DNA of 64,000 nucleotides from Hathewaya limosa (GCF_030815255.1 NZ_JAUSWN010000003.1:101224-165223), one strand, 5' to 3'; shown: positions 35,750 through 44,992, counted from the first letter of the stretch. Made by a program: numbers and translations. Notes: generated by a model not told the origin, from the sequence alone.

Positions 35750-38437
35750 TTATTTCACTACTTCTACAGTAGTACCTAAATTATCAGCTATTTTTTGAGT
35801 TAAAGTAACTTTTGAATTTGATTCGTCTAAAGTAATATTAAAGATTCTTGAAATATTACTTTGTGATTTAAAAGCAGTTTCTATAGATTTTGCTATTTTT
35901 TGAGTACTATCTCCTTTTGATACATTAATTGTAACAGTTCCTATGTTAATATTTAGTATATAACCTTTAACATTTAGAATTAATGTTTGATCTTCACCAG
36001 CTTGTCTAGTTACCATTACTTCACATTTTTCTTTAACTTCCGATTGTCCAACATCTCCCTTAGTATCATCGTATTGAACAAAACTAATTTCGCTACTTCC
36101 TACAGCTAAATTATCAACATTATCTTTAATTTGTTTAGATATAAGTCTTACACTTGCGCTTTTTTCTTGTACCATCGCATAACCTACTCCTGATGTCCAA
36201 GCTGAATCATTTTCAAATGCATTAATAATTCTGTCCTGTATTTTACTTGAAGTATCACCTTTTAAGATCTTAATATTTTTTCCTGCAATTGTAATAGTTT
36301 GATCTTCAGCAATCCTAGAATTAGTCATTTTGAATACTAAAAAGCTTTTTTGATAAGATACTCCTTTTTCTCTAATTGCTTTATTCAATAGAACACTTTT
36401 TATTCCAACTTCTTTATTTTGTTCTTCTTGTTTTTGAATTTCTTTTTTTGTTTTTTCAGTGTCTAACTTTTGTGATTCTTCTTGTTCCTTTACAAATTTG
36501 TTAAGCTTCTCTTCACTTTTATCTTTTTTTTCTTTTACATGTGTATATAAAGTGCTTAAATTATCATCTTCTTCATTTTCTTTTTGTTGCTTTTTTGATT
36601 CTTCAGTTTTTCTTTGCTGTTCTGCAATTTTATTAGCTTCAGCTTCTTTTTCAGCTTTTATTTTTGCTTCTTGCTCAAGTTGTTGTTTTTTTAATTCTTC
36701 GGCTTTTCTTTGTTGTTCTGATATTTTTTTAGCATTTTCTTTTTCAACTTCTACAGTAGTACCTAAATTATCAGCTATTTTTTGAGTTAAAGTAACTTTT
36801 GAATTTGACTCATCTAAAGTAATGTTAAAGATTCTTGAGATATTACTATGTGCTTTAAAAGCGGCTTCTATGGATTTTGCTATTTTTTGAGTACTATCTC
36901 CTTTTGGTACATTAATTGTAACAGTCCCTATATTAATATTTAGTATATAACCTTTAACTGTTAGTGTTAATGTTTGATCTTCACTAGCTTGTCTAGTTAC
37001 CATTACTTCACATTTTTCTTTAACTTCTGATTGTCCAAGATCTCCCTTAGTATCATCGTATTGAACAAAACTAATTTCACTACTTCCTACAGTTAAGTTA
37101 TCAACATTATCTTTAATTTGTTTAGATACAAGTCCCACACTTGCACTTTTTTCTTGTACTAATAAATAACCTCTATTAGCTTCCCAATTTGAATCATTTT
37201 CAAATTCTTTAATAATTCTATCTTTTATTTTACTTGAAGTATCACCTTTTAAAATATTAACTGTTTTTCCTGCAATAGTGATAGTTTGATCTTTAGTAAT
37301 TTTAGCATTAACCATTTTAAATACTAAGAAACTCTTTTGGTAAGAAACTCCTCTTCTTTGAATTCCTTTATTTAATAAATTACTTTTTATTCCAACTTCT
37401 TTGTTTTGTTCTTCTTGCTTTTGAATTTCATTTTGAGTTTTTTCAACATTTAACTTTTCTTCTTCTTTTTTTTCTTTTATTAATTTATTAAGTTTTTCTT
37501 CTTCTTTATTTTGTTTTTCTTTTACATATTTAAATAAACTACTTAAATTATCATTTTCTTCAGATTGTTTTCTTTCATCAGCTTCTTTTTGAGAATTTTC
37601 TTTTGGTAGTTTTTCTGCTTTTTCATCATTAACCTTATAAGTTGTTACTTCTTTAGTTAACTTGTCAATATCAGCATTTTCAGTTGAGTTTGTCCAATAA
37701 ATTGCAGCTTCAAGCATTTTGTTTTTATCAGCTTTAGATTCTTTTAATATGCTTGTTAATTTTTCTGCATTTGCACAATTTTTAATTTGTTTAATTTCTT
37801 CGTTACTTAATTTTTTTTCAACTATTTGAGAATATTTATCAACTAATTCTTTTGTTCCAGTTATCTTGGTAAAAATTTGATCACTATAAGTATCAACAAA
37901 GTTCTTAACTGTATTATTATATTTTACTTTACTTAGATCATTTAATTCTTCTTCAATTACTTCTAGGGCATCACTATTAGCAACATTTAATTTATTTACA
38001 TTTTGAATTAATCTTTCAATCTTTTTTTGTTGAACTCTATCTAAATCAGATGACCATGTTCTTTTATATTGATCTTCTATTACATCCTTAACTAATTCTC
38101 TTCCACTATTTATATCATCTTGCTTATTAGTATTTTTTGATTTTTCTATAGAATTAACGATTTCTACAAAAATAGGATGTTGTACTGTATCTACTTGTTT
38201 TGAAAATTCCCCAATTGCCCAATCTAATGATTTAGGTAATTTACCAATGGCTTCTCTAGCTTCTTTTATAGATGATTGAGTTTTTTCATTTAAACTTTTC
38301 ATAGTTGCAGTATAGGCATTTTTATATAACTCATTTATGTTGGTAGACTTATTAGTTGTCGAACTAGCAAAAACTGTAGAAGCTGTACCCGTCGTTAATG
38401 TTAATGCTATTAATGTACTTAAAAATCTTTTTCTCAT
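35750..38437 (-). CDS. Secreted repeat protein with two long tandem modules, unknown function
   Basis: 895 residues. Signal peptide 1-26 (MRKRFLSTLIALTLTTGTAS, cleavage near VFA-SS). Residues ~30-280 form a helical, Lys/Glu-rich domain. Two modules with a 329-residue period follow. Each has a coiled coil (NLSSLFKYVKEK...IQKQEEQNKEVGIKS), a beta domain (DQTITIAGKTVNILKGDTSS) and a second beta domain (GYILNINIGTVTINVPKGDS, 'FNITLDESNSKVTLTQKIA'). No LPxTG, no transmembrane tail, no cell-wall-binding repeats, so it is probably released. The 'V.I..GDT...I...I...F' strands resemble small beta domains in flagellar and phage tail proteins, without clear homology. RBS AAAGGAG. Confidence 0.65.
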   Translation of the reverse strand: MRKRFLSTLIALTLTTGTASTVFASSTTNKSTNINELYKNAYTATMKSLNEKTQSSIKEAREAIGKLPKSLDWAIGEFSKQVDTVQHPIFVEIVNSIEKSKNTNKQDDINSGRELVKDVIEDQYKRTWSSDLDRVQQKKIERLIQNVNKLNVANSDALEVIEEELNDLSKVKYNNTVKNFVDTYSDQIFTKITGTKELVDKYSQIVEKKLSNEEIKQIKNCANAEKLTSILKESKADKNKMLEAAIYWTNSTENADIDKLTKEVTTYKVNDEKAEKLPKENSQKEADERKQSEENDNLSSLFKYVKEKQNKEEEKLNKLIKEKKEEEKLNVEKTQNEIQKQEEQNKEVGIKSNLLNKGIQRRGVSYQKSFLVFKMVNAKITKDQTITIAGKTVNILKGDTSSKIKDRIIKEFENDSNWEANRGYLLVQEKSASVGLVSKQIKDNVDNLTVGSSEISFVQYDDTKGDLGQSEVKEKCEVMVTRQASEDQTLTLTVKGYILNINIGTVTINVPKGDSTQKIAKSIEAAFKAHSNISRIFNITLDESNSKVTLTQKIADNLGTTVEVEKENAKKISEQQRKAEELKKQQLEQEAKIKAEKEAEANKIAEQQRKTEESKKQQKENEEDDNLSTLYTHVKEKKDKSEEKLNKFVKEQEESQKLDTEKTKKEIQKQEEQNKEVGIKSVLLNKAIREKGVSYQKSFLVFKMTNSRIAEDQTITIAGKNIKILKGDTSSKIQDRIINAFENDSAWTSGVGYAMVQEKSASVRLISKQIKDNVDNLAVGSSEISFVQYDDTKGDVGQSEVKEKCEVMVTRQAGEDQTLILNVKGYILNINIGTVTINVSKGDSTQKIAKSIETAFKSQSNISRIFNITLDESNSKVTLTQKIADNLGTTVEVVK
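35761..37546. repeat. Direct repeat inside the 895-aa gene, period 987 bp
   Basis: The block beginning CTTCTACAGTAGTACCTAAA occurs at 35761 and 36748, and the two following ~800-bp stretches remain closely similar throughout. The period 987 is an exact codon multiple (329). The linkers between copies are low-complexity Glu/Lys/Gln coiled-coil code. Confidence 0.9.
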
Positions 38438-38749
38438 TTTTTATTCTCCTTTTTATAAAAATTTTTACTTTTTATTTAATTACTTCTTATTAAGATAATT
38501 TTAATGTATCGTTTACATCTTATTCAATCTTTTTTCATATATTTAACGTGTTATTAACATATTCTTAACAAGATTATGTGTAAATATTTAACACAATTAA
38601 ATATTGCTTTATTAGTGGAAAGTTATGTCTATATATATATAGTATATTTTTACAATAAAGTATCTAAAAGTACATAATAAAACATCTTGAATTTATGACG
38701 TAAAAAATACTAATTATCATTTATATTAATTGCAAAAGGTTTACTAAAT

Positions 38750-38781
38750 AAAAATGCACCTAAACTTTTAAATTTAGGTGC
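38750..38781 (-). terminator. Terminator of aspS2
   Basis: Minus-strand GCACCTAAATTTAAAAGTTTAGGTGC hairpin split as GCACCTAAA / TTTAGGTGC, followed by ATTTTTA, 13 nt past the stop codon. The rest of the gap 38438-38793 shows only an AT-rich promoter region for the 895-aa gene. Confidence 0.75.
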
Positions 38782-38793
38782 TAAATAAATTTT

Positions 38794-40083
38794 TTATGGA
38801 ATTAATCTTTTTCTATCCCTTGTAATTAGCGTTGCTTCTCTTACATTTTTAAGATCTAAAATTCTTGCTGTAAGTCTTTCTAGACCCATACCTAATCCTC
38901 CATGCTTAGGCATCCCATACTTAAATATTTCTAAATAACTTTCATAGTTATTAGGATTAAGACCTTTATATTTCATGTTTTCTACTAATTCATCATAGTT
39001 ATGGATTCTTTGTCCACCAGTAGTAATTTCTATTCCTTTGAACAATAAATCAAAACTATGTGTTCCAGTGTTTCCACAAGGCATTGTATACATTGGTCTT
39101 TTAACTCTAGGATAATTAGTTATAAATATAAAATCACTATTAAATTTTTCTTTTGCATATTTACATATAAGTTTTTCAGCATCAGGATCTAAATCTTCTT
39201 CTAAATCATCTTTATTATATTTTTCTTTTAATATATTTAAAGCATCTTTAAACTGAATCTTAGGAATTTCATCATTTATTGTAGGTAAAGATACTTCTAA
39301 TAAATCCAAATATTTTTGTCCTTTAACTTTTAGTACTTGAAGTATATATATTAATAATTTTTCTTCTAAGTTCATGATATCCTGTTCATCTTCTATAAAG
39401 CCCATTTCCAAATCCAAACTTACATATTCATTAAGATGTCTATTAGTATTATGTTCCTCGGCTCTATAGGCATGACCTATTTCAAAAACTCTTTCAAATC
39501 CTGCTGCTACCATCATTTGTTTATAAAACTGAGGACTTTGTGCAAGATAAGCTTTATTTTCAAAATAGTTTACTTCAAAAAGATCTGTTCCACCTTCTGC
39601 CCCTTCTTTCACAAGTTTAGGAGTATAAATTTCCATAAACCCTTCTTTATTTAGAAAATATCTAAAAGCTTCTACTATTAAATTTTGTATTTTAAAAATA
39701 CTATTTATTTTACAATGTCTTAGACTTAAAAATCTATTATTAAGCATTGTGTCTAAATTAACATCTAAGTTTTCTTTATTTAATTCTATTGGAAGTTCAT
39801 GTTTAACTTCATTTATAATATCTAAACTTTCTACTTGCACTTCAAAAAGATTTAATTTATTACAACTTTCTTTAACAATGCCACAAATAGACACAACAGA
39901 TTCTAAACTTATTTTAGTTAAGTCAGCTTCATTATTATTAACTATACACTGAATTAACCCACTTCTATCTCTAAGAATTACAAAGGTTATAGACTTTAGC
40001 TTTCTTATTTTGTAAATCCATCCTTGAATACATACTTTTTTATTTAAATAGTTTTTAAGTTCACATATTAATATTCTATTCAT
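38794..40083 (-). CDS. aspS2: Aspartyl-tRNA synthetase, archaeal-type (probably non-discriminating)
   Basis: 429 residues. An OB-fold anticodon-binding domain (1-105: VCIQGWIYKIRKLKSITFVI) precedes a compact class II catalytic core with motif 2 'FEIGHAYRAEEHNTNRHLNE' (about 209) and motif 3 GLGMGLERL. The bacterial insertion domain of normal AspRS is absent, so this is the short archaeal type. In clostridia this type usually charges both tRNA-Asp and tRNA-Asn for the GatCAB route; that is family knowledge, not seen here. The start is the ATG at 40083 (RBS GGAGGT); the earlier ATG at 40119 lies inside the T-box terminator hairpin. T-box controlled. Confidence 0.85.
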   Translation of the reverse strand: MNRILICELKNYLNKKVCIQGWIYKIRKLKSITFVILRDRSGLIQCIVNNNEADLTKISLESVVSICGIVKESCNKLNLFEVQVESLDIINEVKHELPIELNKENLDVNLDTMLNNRFLSLRHCKINSIFKIQNLIVEAFRYFLNKEGFMEIYTPKLVKEGAEGGTDLFEVNYFENKAYLAQSPQFYKQMMVAAGFERVFEIGHAYRAEEHNTNRHLNEYVSLDLEMGFIEDEQDIMNLEEKLLIYILQVLKVKGQKYLDLLEVSLPTINDEIPKIQFKDALNILKEKYNKDDLEEDLDPDAEKLICKYAKEKFNSDFIFITNYPRVKRPMYTMPCGNTGTHSFDLLFKGIEITTGGQRIHNYDELVENMKYKGLNPNNYESYLEIFKYGMPKHGGLGMGLERLTARILDLKNVREATLITRDRKRLIP

Positions 40084-40100
40084 TTTTATTACCTCCAAAA

Positions 40101-40460
40101 ATAAAACCCCTTGAGTCATTTATAACTCAAGGGGCAAAATATTTCGCGGTACCACCCTTTTTAATAATGTTTAAGAAATTAGAATATATACCTTTTACAA
40201 AATGAGCTCTTTTTTTGTAAATAAAAAAAGTCTCCTCTCCTTTTTAGGAGTGAAGACTTGTATGTTCACGGTACCATCCTAATTTAACAATGCATTAATA
40301 CACTATTATCTCAAGTCCCTATAACGGAGGAAACCCGATTTATCCTACTACATATTTCAGATAAATATCTCAGGAATGTCTTTCAATATTACGTTTCTCA
40401 TAGGCTCTCACCAACCCTACTCGCTTTGGATACTCTGTATATATTTACTCTTTCCTTCTA
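40101..40460 (-). ncRNA. T-box leader of aspS2 with two antiterminator/terminator modules
   Basis: On the minus strand a Stem I region with GGTTGGTGAGAGCC leads to a T-box motif GGATGGTACCGTG (40267-40279) and a terminator (AAGTCT...AGACTT, 40227-40259, followed by a T-run). About 70 nt later a second T-box motif AGGGTGGTACCGCG (40145-40158) has its own terminator (ACTCAAGGGG 40125-40134 complement / CCCCTTGAGT 40107-40116, then TTTTATTTTT). No second Stem I fits between them. The specifier codon cannot be assigned without folding. Confidence 0.85.
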
Positions 40461-40607
40461 AGAATTTAATCTTATTGATTACTAATCATACTACTAAATT
40501 ATTGTATTGTCAAACAATTTTTTATTATTTATCAATTAATTTTTCAACATTACATATTAATTTAAATTGATAGAAATACTTTACTTTTCAAATTTAACTT
40601 CAAAACA

Positions 40608-41492
40608 TTATTTTATTCCAATTACACTTATAAACAGATCATCTTTTCTATCTTTTTCTAAGGTTGCTTTAAAAGTTACGCTTACGTTACATTCTAACTT
40701 TTCATTGATTTTATTTAATACTTCATCTATATAACTTATCTTCATATCTTCAGGAACACATATAGAAACTAAGAATTTAGCATATGTAGTAAGTTCAGGA
40801 TTTGGAATAAAGATCGAATCTATTGCTGTTTCTAATTTTTCTTGACCCATACCATAACCCATAGATATATATCCTAATCCCCCTTCTGAAAATACATTAT
40901 ATAAGTCTTTTTTATTTATACGTATTGCTCCATTTGCCTCAAAGAACTTTATTAATTGTTGAATACAAAATAAAGGATATGACTCATAAAACTCCACACC
41001 TTTTTCATCTATGAGAGGAGCTTTAATACTGGCTGCTATCTTTTCTAGTTCTAGAGGAATTACAGTATCCATTACTCTTATTAGTCCATGTATTTCTTTT
41101 TTTAATCTTATTTGTTCAGTTTTATCTTGAAAAGTTGGTACTAAAACTACACCAATTAATAAGATCCCCTTTTTTCTAGCTGTTTTTGCTATTGATCTCA
41201 TATTTCTAAAAGAATTTTCATCTTTTAAATCCCCTATAATAATAGCTATATCTAAATCCTTAAAAACTTCATCTAACTCTTCTATATTTTTTTTATCATG
41301 TTTCTTATAAATTGTTAGATTTTTTACTAAACTTTCTTCTTTTATAAAAAATTTTATATAATATTTAAAAAAGCTACCATTTTTGATATTTATATAATTA
41401 TATTTTTCAATTTTATGTTGTGCTATATTTTCTATAATTCTATTTGGGATTTCTCCACAAGACAAAATTTTAATATTAGCTAAATTTTTCAT
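40608..41492 (-). CDS. Divergent FtsZ/tubulin-like protein with degenerate GTP-binding motifs
   Basis: 294 residues. It aligns by eye along FtsZ. 'NIKILSCGEIPNRIIENIA' stands where FtsZ has IKVIGVGGGGxNAVNRM; 'KKGILLIGVVLVPTF' and RVMDTVIPL match the post-T4 and T5 region; 'KKDLYNVFSEGGLGYISMG' matches the T7/H8-S7 region; the C-terminus is FtsZ-C-like. The T4 loop GGGTGTG is replaced by GDLKDENSF, and the first T7 Asp is Asn. If FtsZ-derived, it probably does not hydrolyse GTP normally. ATG 41492 has RBS GGAGTGAGG; TTG 41552 is an alternative. A truncated paralogue lies at 31833-32042. Confidence 0.55.
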   Translation of the reverse strand: MKNLANIKILSCGEIPNRIIENIAQHKIEKYNYINIKNGSFFKYYIKFFIKEESLVKNLTIYKKHDKKNIEELDEVFKDLDIAIIIGDLKDENSFRNMRSIAKTARKKGILLIGVVLVPTFQDKTEQIRLKKEIHGLIRVMDTVIPLELEKIAASIKAPLIDEKGVEFYESYPLFCIQQLIKFFEANGAIRINKKDLYNVFSEGGLGYISMGYGMGQEKLETAIDSIFIPNPELTTYAKFLVSICVPEDMKISYIDEVLNKINEKLECNVSVTFKATLEKDRKDDLFISVIGIK

Positions 41493-41588
41493 TTCCTCAC
41501 TCCATAAATGTTGTTTTGTGTAATTGTAAAACTTAATATTTTTCCGCAACAAAAACCTCTTCTTAAATAACCTAACTTTATTATATAT

Positions 41589-41642
41589 TTAATTTTGCTT
41601 ATTTTCTATATAGTTTTTCCAAATTAATTCCAAAAAACTAAA
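41589..41642 (-). pseudogene. 3' remnant of the small gene preceding the FtsZ-like gene
   Basis: Reads SFLELIWKNYIENKQN and stop, matching the end of the broken small gene at 32082-32269 (LLEITIKNYIENK and stop). Only about 16 codons survive here. Confidence 0.5.
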
Positions 41643-41688
41643 AAAAGAAAAGTATATTAGTTAAATAACAATTTTTCACTAATACACT
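41641..41688 (-). terminator. Terminator of the GNAT pseudogene
   Basis: Minus-strand AGTGTATTAGT / ACTAATATACT arms followed by TTTTCTTTTTT, 10 nt past the stop codon. Confidence 0.6.
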
Positions 41689-41697
41689 TATTTAAAA

Positions 41698-42241
41698 TCA
41701 TATAAAATAGCTAACAACAATTTCCTTAGACTTTATCTTAAATCCTAAACTTTCTGCTAATTTAATTGAATATGTATTTTTTTCATCTACTAAATAAATT
41801 GGTAAAACATTATTTTCAATACACCAATTTAATATGCCAGTTGTAACCTGTTTCCCATATCCTCTATTTCTATATTGTTCGTTCGTATAAACCATATTTT
41901 CTTGGATGTTCTAAGGTCATTCGATACATATTTTTAATGCTATAATTTTGCAAATTATGATCACAAAATTTTTTTATATTTATAGAAAGTTCATCAGTAT
42001 TAAGAGTTTTAAAAGATTTTGTATATTTTTTAAAAGCATTATATAAACTAGGAGATATAGAAAAAATGTTATTCCCTTTTAGATTAGTTATTATCAGTTT
42101 ATATAAAAAAATCATTGTTTAAGGGTATATCTCTTTGTATACATGGAAAAACTGTTTTTTTGCTTTAATTTCTTTTTCAGATATACCTAAATAATTAAAA
42201 TAATAATTATTAAATTTTCTATTGTAATCTACAGTTTCCAA
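41698..42241 (-). pseudogene. GNAT acetyltransferase gene with an in-frame stop and a frameshift
   Basis: A TTG start at 42241 with RBS AGGAGGT reads ETVDYNRKFNNYYFNYLGIS and continues to KEIYP, then TAA. The same frame resumes MIFLYKLIITNLKGNN to KYGLYERTI. A frame change near 41880 gives VYTNEQYRNRGYGKQVTTGI, the acetyl-CoA loop of GNAT enzymes, ending ESLGFKIKSKEIVVSYFI. Two independent lesions, so it is inactive. Confidence 0.75.
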
Positions 42242-42399
42242 GTATAATACCTCCTAAAATAATTCTATTTGTATAATATTATATCTTATAATTTTCAGAA
42301 AAACATAAATATAAACTTTATAAAAATAAAAATTTTAAAAACATTATGTCGCAATTAACAACTTCAAATTAATTTTAATACTATAACTTTTATTTAAAA

Positions 42400-42489
42400 A
42401 CTACTTTAAGTCCCTTGGATTTTGTAATGTATCTTATATTATCTCTTGGAATTGTAACTCCTTTAATGGTTATTATTCCATTTATTCAT
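42400..42489 (+). pseudogene. Relic of an ABC half-transporter gene on the opposite strand
   Basis: The frame reads TLSPLDFVMYLILSLGIVTP then LMVIIPFIH. It matches GTLSPVDLVMCLILSLGIVTPLMAIIPFID of the transporter at 6251-8029 at about 24 of 30 residues. Stops close the frame upstream and homology ends abruptly downstream. It sits inverted relative to the intact gene, against the 3' end of the C39-like gene. Confidence 0.65.
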
Positions 42490-43124
42490 TACCTTTTATC
42501 AAAAATCCAAAATGGCTTTCCAGCCTCTCCACCATTAGTAGAACTTTCATTAAAAATTATATCTGAATCCCATTCTTTTTTAGAATTTAGAATGCTATTA
42601 GGATCATACATTAAAATCTTACCTTTTTTAGTTATTCCTCTTAAAACTATAAAATGTCCTCCAGATGCAATTTTACCTTTATCTACACTTACAATAATTA
42701 CTTTTCCTTCTTGTAAGGATTTTAATATTTTATCTGTATCTTTTCTACTTACATTTTCTACATTTAACCCAAATGCTTGTCCACCTTTAATCATTAAGGA
42801 CCAATATGAACCATTTCCCTCAGCTCTATGCCCATTTTCTACTGACCAGTCTGCAATGATTTTAGGATTTATATCTTTTCTTCCTGTTATCCCTGATATA
42901 ATCATAGCTAAACAAGTTGGTCCACAGCCTGCATTTTTTATAGTATCTGTTTTACCATATAACTTCTTTCCCCATCTTACATCCTTTTGATTATAATAAG
43001 GAATTTTCTCATTCCCTCTAGGATATTTTATAAGACAATTTTGTATTGCCAATATACTTCCTACAATTAGAACAATTATTAATAAAAAACCAACTTTTAT
43101 AAACGACTTTTTCTTCACAGTCAT
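42489..43124 (-). CDS. C39-like (papain-fold) membrane-anchored peptidase
   Basis: 211 residues: an N-terminal membrane anchor (SFIKVGFLLIIVLIVGSILA), then IPYYNQKDVRWGKKLYG, the nucleophile motif NAGCGPTCLAMIIS (Cys about 67), GGHFIVLRG (His about 156) and MYDPNS. This is the Peptidase_C39_2 pattern of extracellular cysteine peptidases or amidases. It faces the cell wall; the substrate is unknown. RBS AGGGGGG before the ATG. The same YYNQxDxRW motif occurs in the conjugative-element peptidase remnant at 21472, but the two are separate families of use. Confidence 0.75.
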   Translation of the reverse strand: MTVKKKSFIKVGFLLIIVLIVGSILAIQNCLIKYPRGNEKIPYYNQKDVRWGKKLYGKTDTIKNAGCGPTCLAMIISGITGRKDINPKIIADWSVENGHRAEGNGSYWSLMIKGGQAFGLNVENVSRKDTDKILKSLQEGKVIIVSVDKGKIASGGHFIVLRGITKKGKILMYDPNSILNSKKEWDSDIIFNESSTNGGEAGKPFWIFDKR

Positions 43125-43131
43125 TCCCCCC

Positions 43132-43178
43132 TAAAACAAAAAATATCTAGTAAATTTACTAAGTTCACTAGATATTTT
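43132..43178 (-). terminator. Hairpin between thiE and the C39-like gene
   Basis: Arms AAATATCTAGT (43141-43151) and ACTAGATATTT (43167-43177), with T-rich flank on the minus side (TTTTTTGTTTTAG). It lies upstream of the C39-like start and about 130 nt past the thiE stop; it likely ends the thi operon. Confidence 0.6.
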
Positions 43179-43307
43179 ATACTATTTAATCTATCTATTT
43201 CAATAATTTTCTATGTTTTCATAATCATATTGACTAATACGATCTTCCTTAATTTATAAATAACAAACTATAATGTGCAGTTTTTAATTAGTATATTACA
43301 GCTATTC

Positions 43308-43904
43308 TCAATCATTTCTATTAATACTTTTAACTAATTTTCCAATACTTTCACATTGAAAAAATGCAGACATTAGTGCCACTCCATTTGCACCAGCTTT
43401 TATTACGTGGCCCGCATTATATGCTGTAATTCCTCCTAATGCAATTATAGGACATGTTATATTTTCCTTTAATTCTTTTATAAAGTTAAGACCTTTAGGT
43501 TGTAATCCTTCTTTACATTTTGTATGAAAAATATGTGATGCTAAAATATAACTACATCCTAGATTATTAGCTTTAATTCCTTCTTCCACAGTATGAACTG
43601 ATACCCCTATATTTTTTATGGAGTTATCTTTTAAGTTTATAAAATCTTTAAAAGAAAGATGAATAGTATTTTCTTTCACTTCTTTAAATACCTGTATTTT
43701 AGAGTTTATGATTATATTAGTATTAGGGTTTACTATATTTCTCACCTTATAATATAGCTTCTTAAAATCTTCATTTGATAGATCCTTTTCTCTTAGAATT
43801 ATATTGTTTACTCCGGCTAATGAAGCTTCTTTTAAGATTTGAAAATACCTTTCTTCACTAACTAAATGTCTATTAGTAATTAAATAAATCAAAATCTTTC
43901 CCAA
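43308..43904 (-). CDS. thiE: Thiamine-phosphate synthase / TenI-like protein
   Basis: 198 residues of TIM-barrel ThiE/TenI type: YLITNRHL at the N-terminus, ILREKDLS, NTIHLSFKDF, IGVSVHTVEEG, CPIIALGGI and GANGVALMSAF. ThiE joins HMP-PP and thiazole phosphate to thiamine phosphate. The second group (TenI) aromatises the thiazole; HLSF in place of the usual VHxGQ makes TenI a real alternative. It overlaps thiH by 16 nt; the start is probably TTG 43904. Last gene of the TPP-riboswitch operon. Confidence 0.75.
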   Translation of the reverse strand: MGKILIYLITNRHLVSEERYFQILKEASLAGVNNIILREKDLSNEDFKKLYYKVRNIVNPNTNIIINSKIQVFKEVKENTIHLSFKDFINLKDNSIKNIGVSVHTVEEGIKANNLGCSYILASHIFHTKCKEGLQPKGLNFIKELKENITCPIIALGGITAYNAGHVIKAGANGVALMSAFFQCESIGKLVKSINRND

Positions 43905-44992
43905 TCCTTAAATATTGGTTGAAACCCTGCTTGTATTATCATATTTTTTACCTCTTCAACTGTTCCCTCATCATTTATTGTAAATTGAGAAGTTCCTTTG
44001 GAATTTAAAGCATGTCCTCCCACTTCTGTAGATACTCCAGCACTAATTTTTGTTATTCCTAGTGGAATTAGATGTCTTCGCATTTCATGATCTTCTCTTG
44101 TGGATATATTAATTCCGCTTTGTTGTGCAAATATTTTATAAGCAAGCATAATTTGTACTGTTCTTTTATCATCTACTGTGTTTAATTCTCGTAATCCTCC
44201 TGCACAAGGTCTTATTCTTGGTACGGAATAAACCACATCTATATGAGGATATTTTTTTCTTAGATATTCTCCATGAAGTGCTGTAAAAAAAGCATCTTTT
44301 CTAAAGTCGGCAAGTCCTAATAATGCTCCAATGCTTAAACTTCTCATGCCAGCTTTAGCTCCTCTTTCTGGGGCATCTAATCTAAACTTATAATTCTTTT
44401 TAGGACCTGCTAGATGAACTTTATCATAAACCTTTTCATCATATGTTTCTTGATATACAGTAAGTCCATCGGCACCTGCTTGTACTGCTTTTTTATAATC
44501 TTCCTCACTTAATGGTTGTACTTCTAAAGTGATTGATGGAAAATACTCTTTCATTGTTTTTATGGCATCTACTATGTAGCTAGTAGGTGAATGTACTGGA
44601 CTTTCTCCTGTTAATAAAATAATGTGTTTAAATCCCTGTTTTGATACTGCCTCTGACTCCATTTTAATTTCTTCCATAGTAAGTTTTTTTCTGCATATAG
44701 AATTTTCAAGATTATAACCACAGTATGCACATTTATTTACACAATAATTTGCTATATAAATAGGTGTATAAAGTAATACAGTTCTTCCAAAATGCTTTAA
44801 TGATAATTCCCTGGCCTTTACTGCCATTTCTTCTAGAGCTTCCTCTGCTTTAGGTGATAATAAATTTAGTAGGTCTTCATAACTTGGATTTACTTCATTA
44901 ATACTTCTTAAAACATCATCAAGCTCTACCTTTTCCCAATATTCAGTAAAATTAAAGTTTCTAAATTTCTCTACTGTATTATAAAAACTCAT
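43889..44992 (-). CDS. thiH: 2-iminoacetate synthase ThiH (radical SAM)
   Basis: 367 residues, standard ThiH length. Radical SAM cluster motif NYCVNKCAYCGYN (about 84), LLTGESP, TVYQETYDEKVYDKVHLAGP, RIRPCAGG and 'LIPLGITKISAGVSTEVGGH'. It splits tyrosine to give dehydroglycine for the thiazole ring. RBS GGAG before ATG. Confidence 0.95.
   Translation of the reverse strand: MSFYNTVEKFRNFNFTEYWEKVELDDVLRSINEVNPSYEDLLNLLSPKAEEALEEMAVKARELSLKHFGRTVLLYTPIYIANYCVNKCAYCGYNLENSICRKKLTMEEIKMESEAVSKQGFKHIILLTGESPVHSPTSYIVDAIKTMKEYFPSITLEVQPLSEEDYKKAVQAGADGLTVYQETYDEKVYDKVHLAGPKKNYKFRLDAPERGAKAGMRSLSIGALLGLADFRKDAFFTALHGEYLRKKYPHIDVVYSVPRIRPCAGGLRELNTVDDKRTVQIMLAYKIFAQQSGINISTREDHEMRRHLIPLGITKISAGVSTEVGGHALNSKGTSQFTINDEGTVEEVKNMIIQAGFQPIFKDWERF

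Noticed and set aside
36459..36785. Plus-strand Cys/Ser/Phe-rich frame opposite the 895-aa gene
   Set aside because: Antisense image of a Glu/Lys/Gln coiled-coil linker.
42415..42990. A 191-codon plus-strand open frame over the C39-like gene
   Set aside because: After the first ~30 codons (the ABC-transporter relic) it is simply antisense to the C39-like peptidase, which has a strong RBS, membrane anchor and catalytic motifs.
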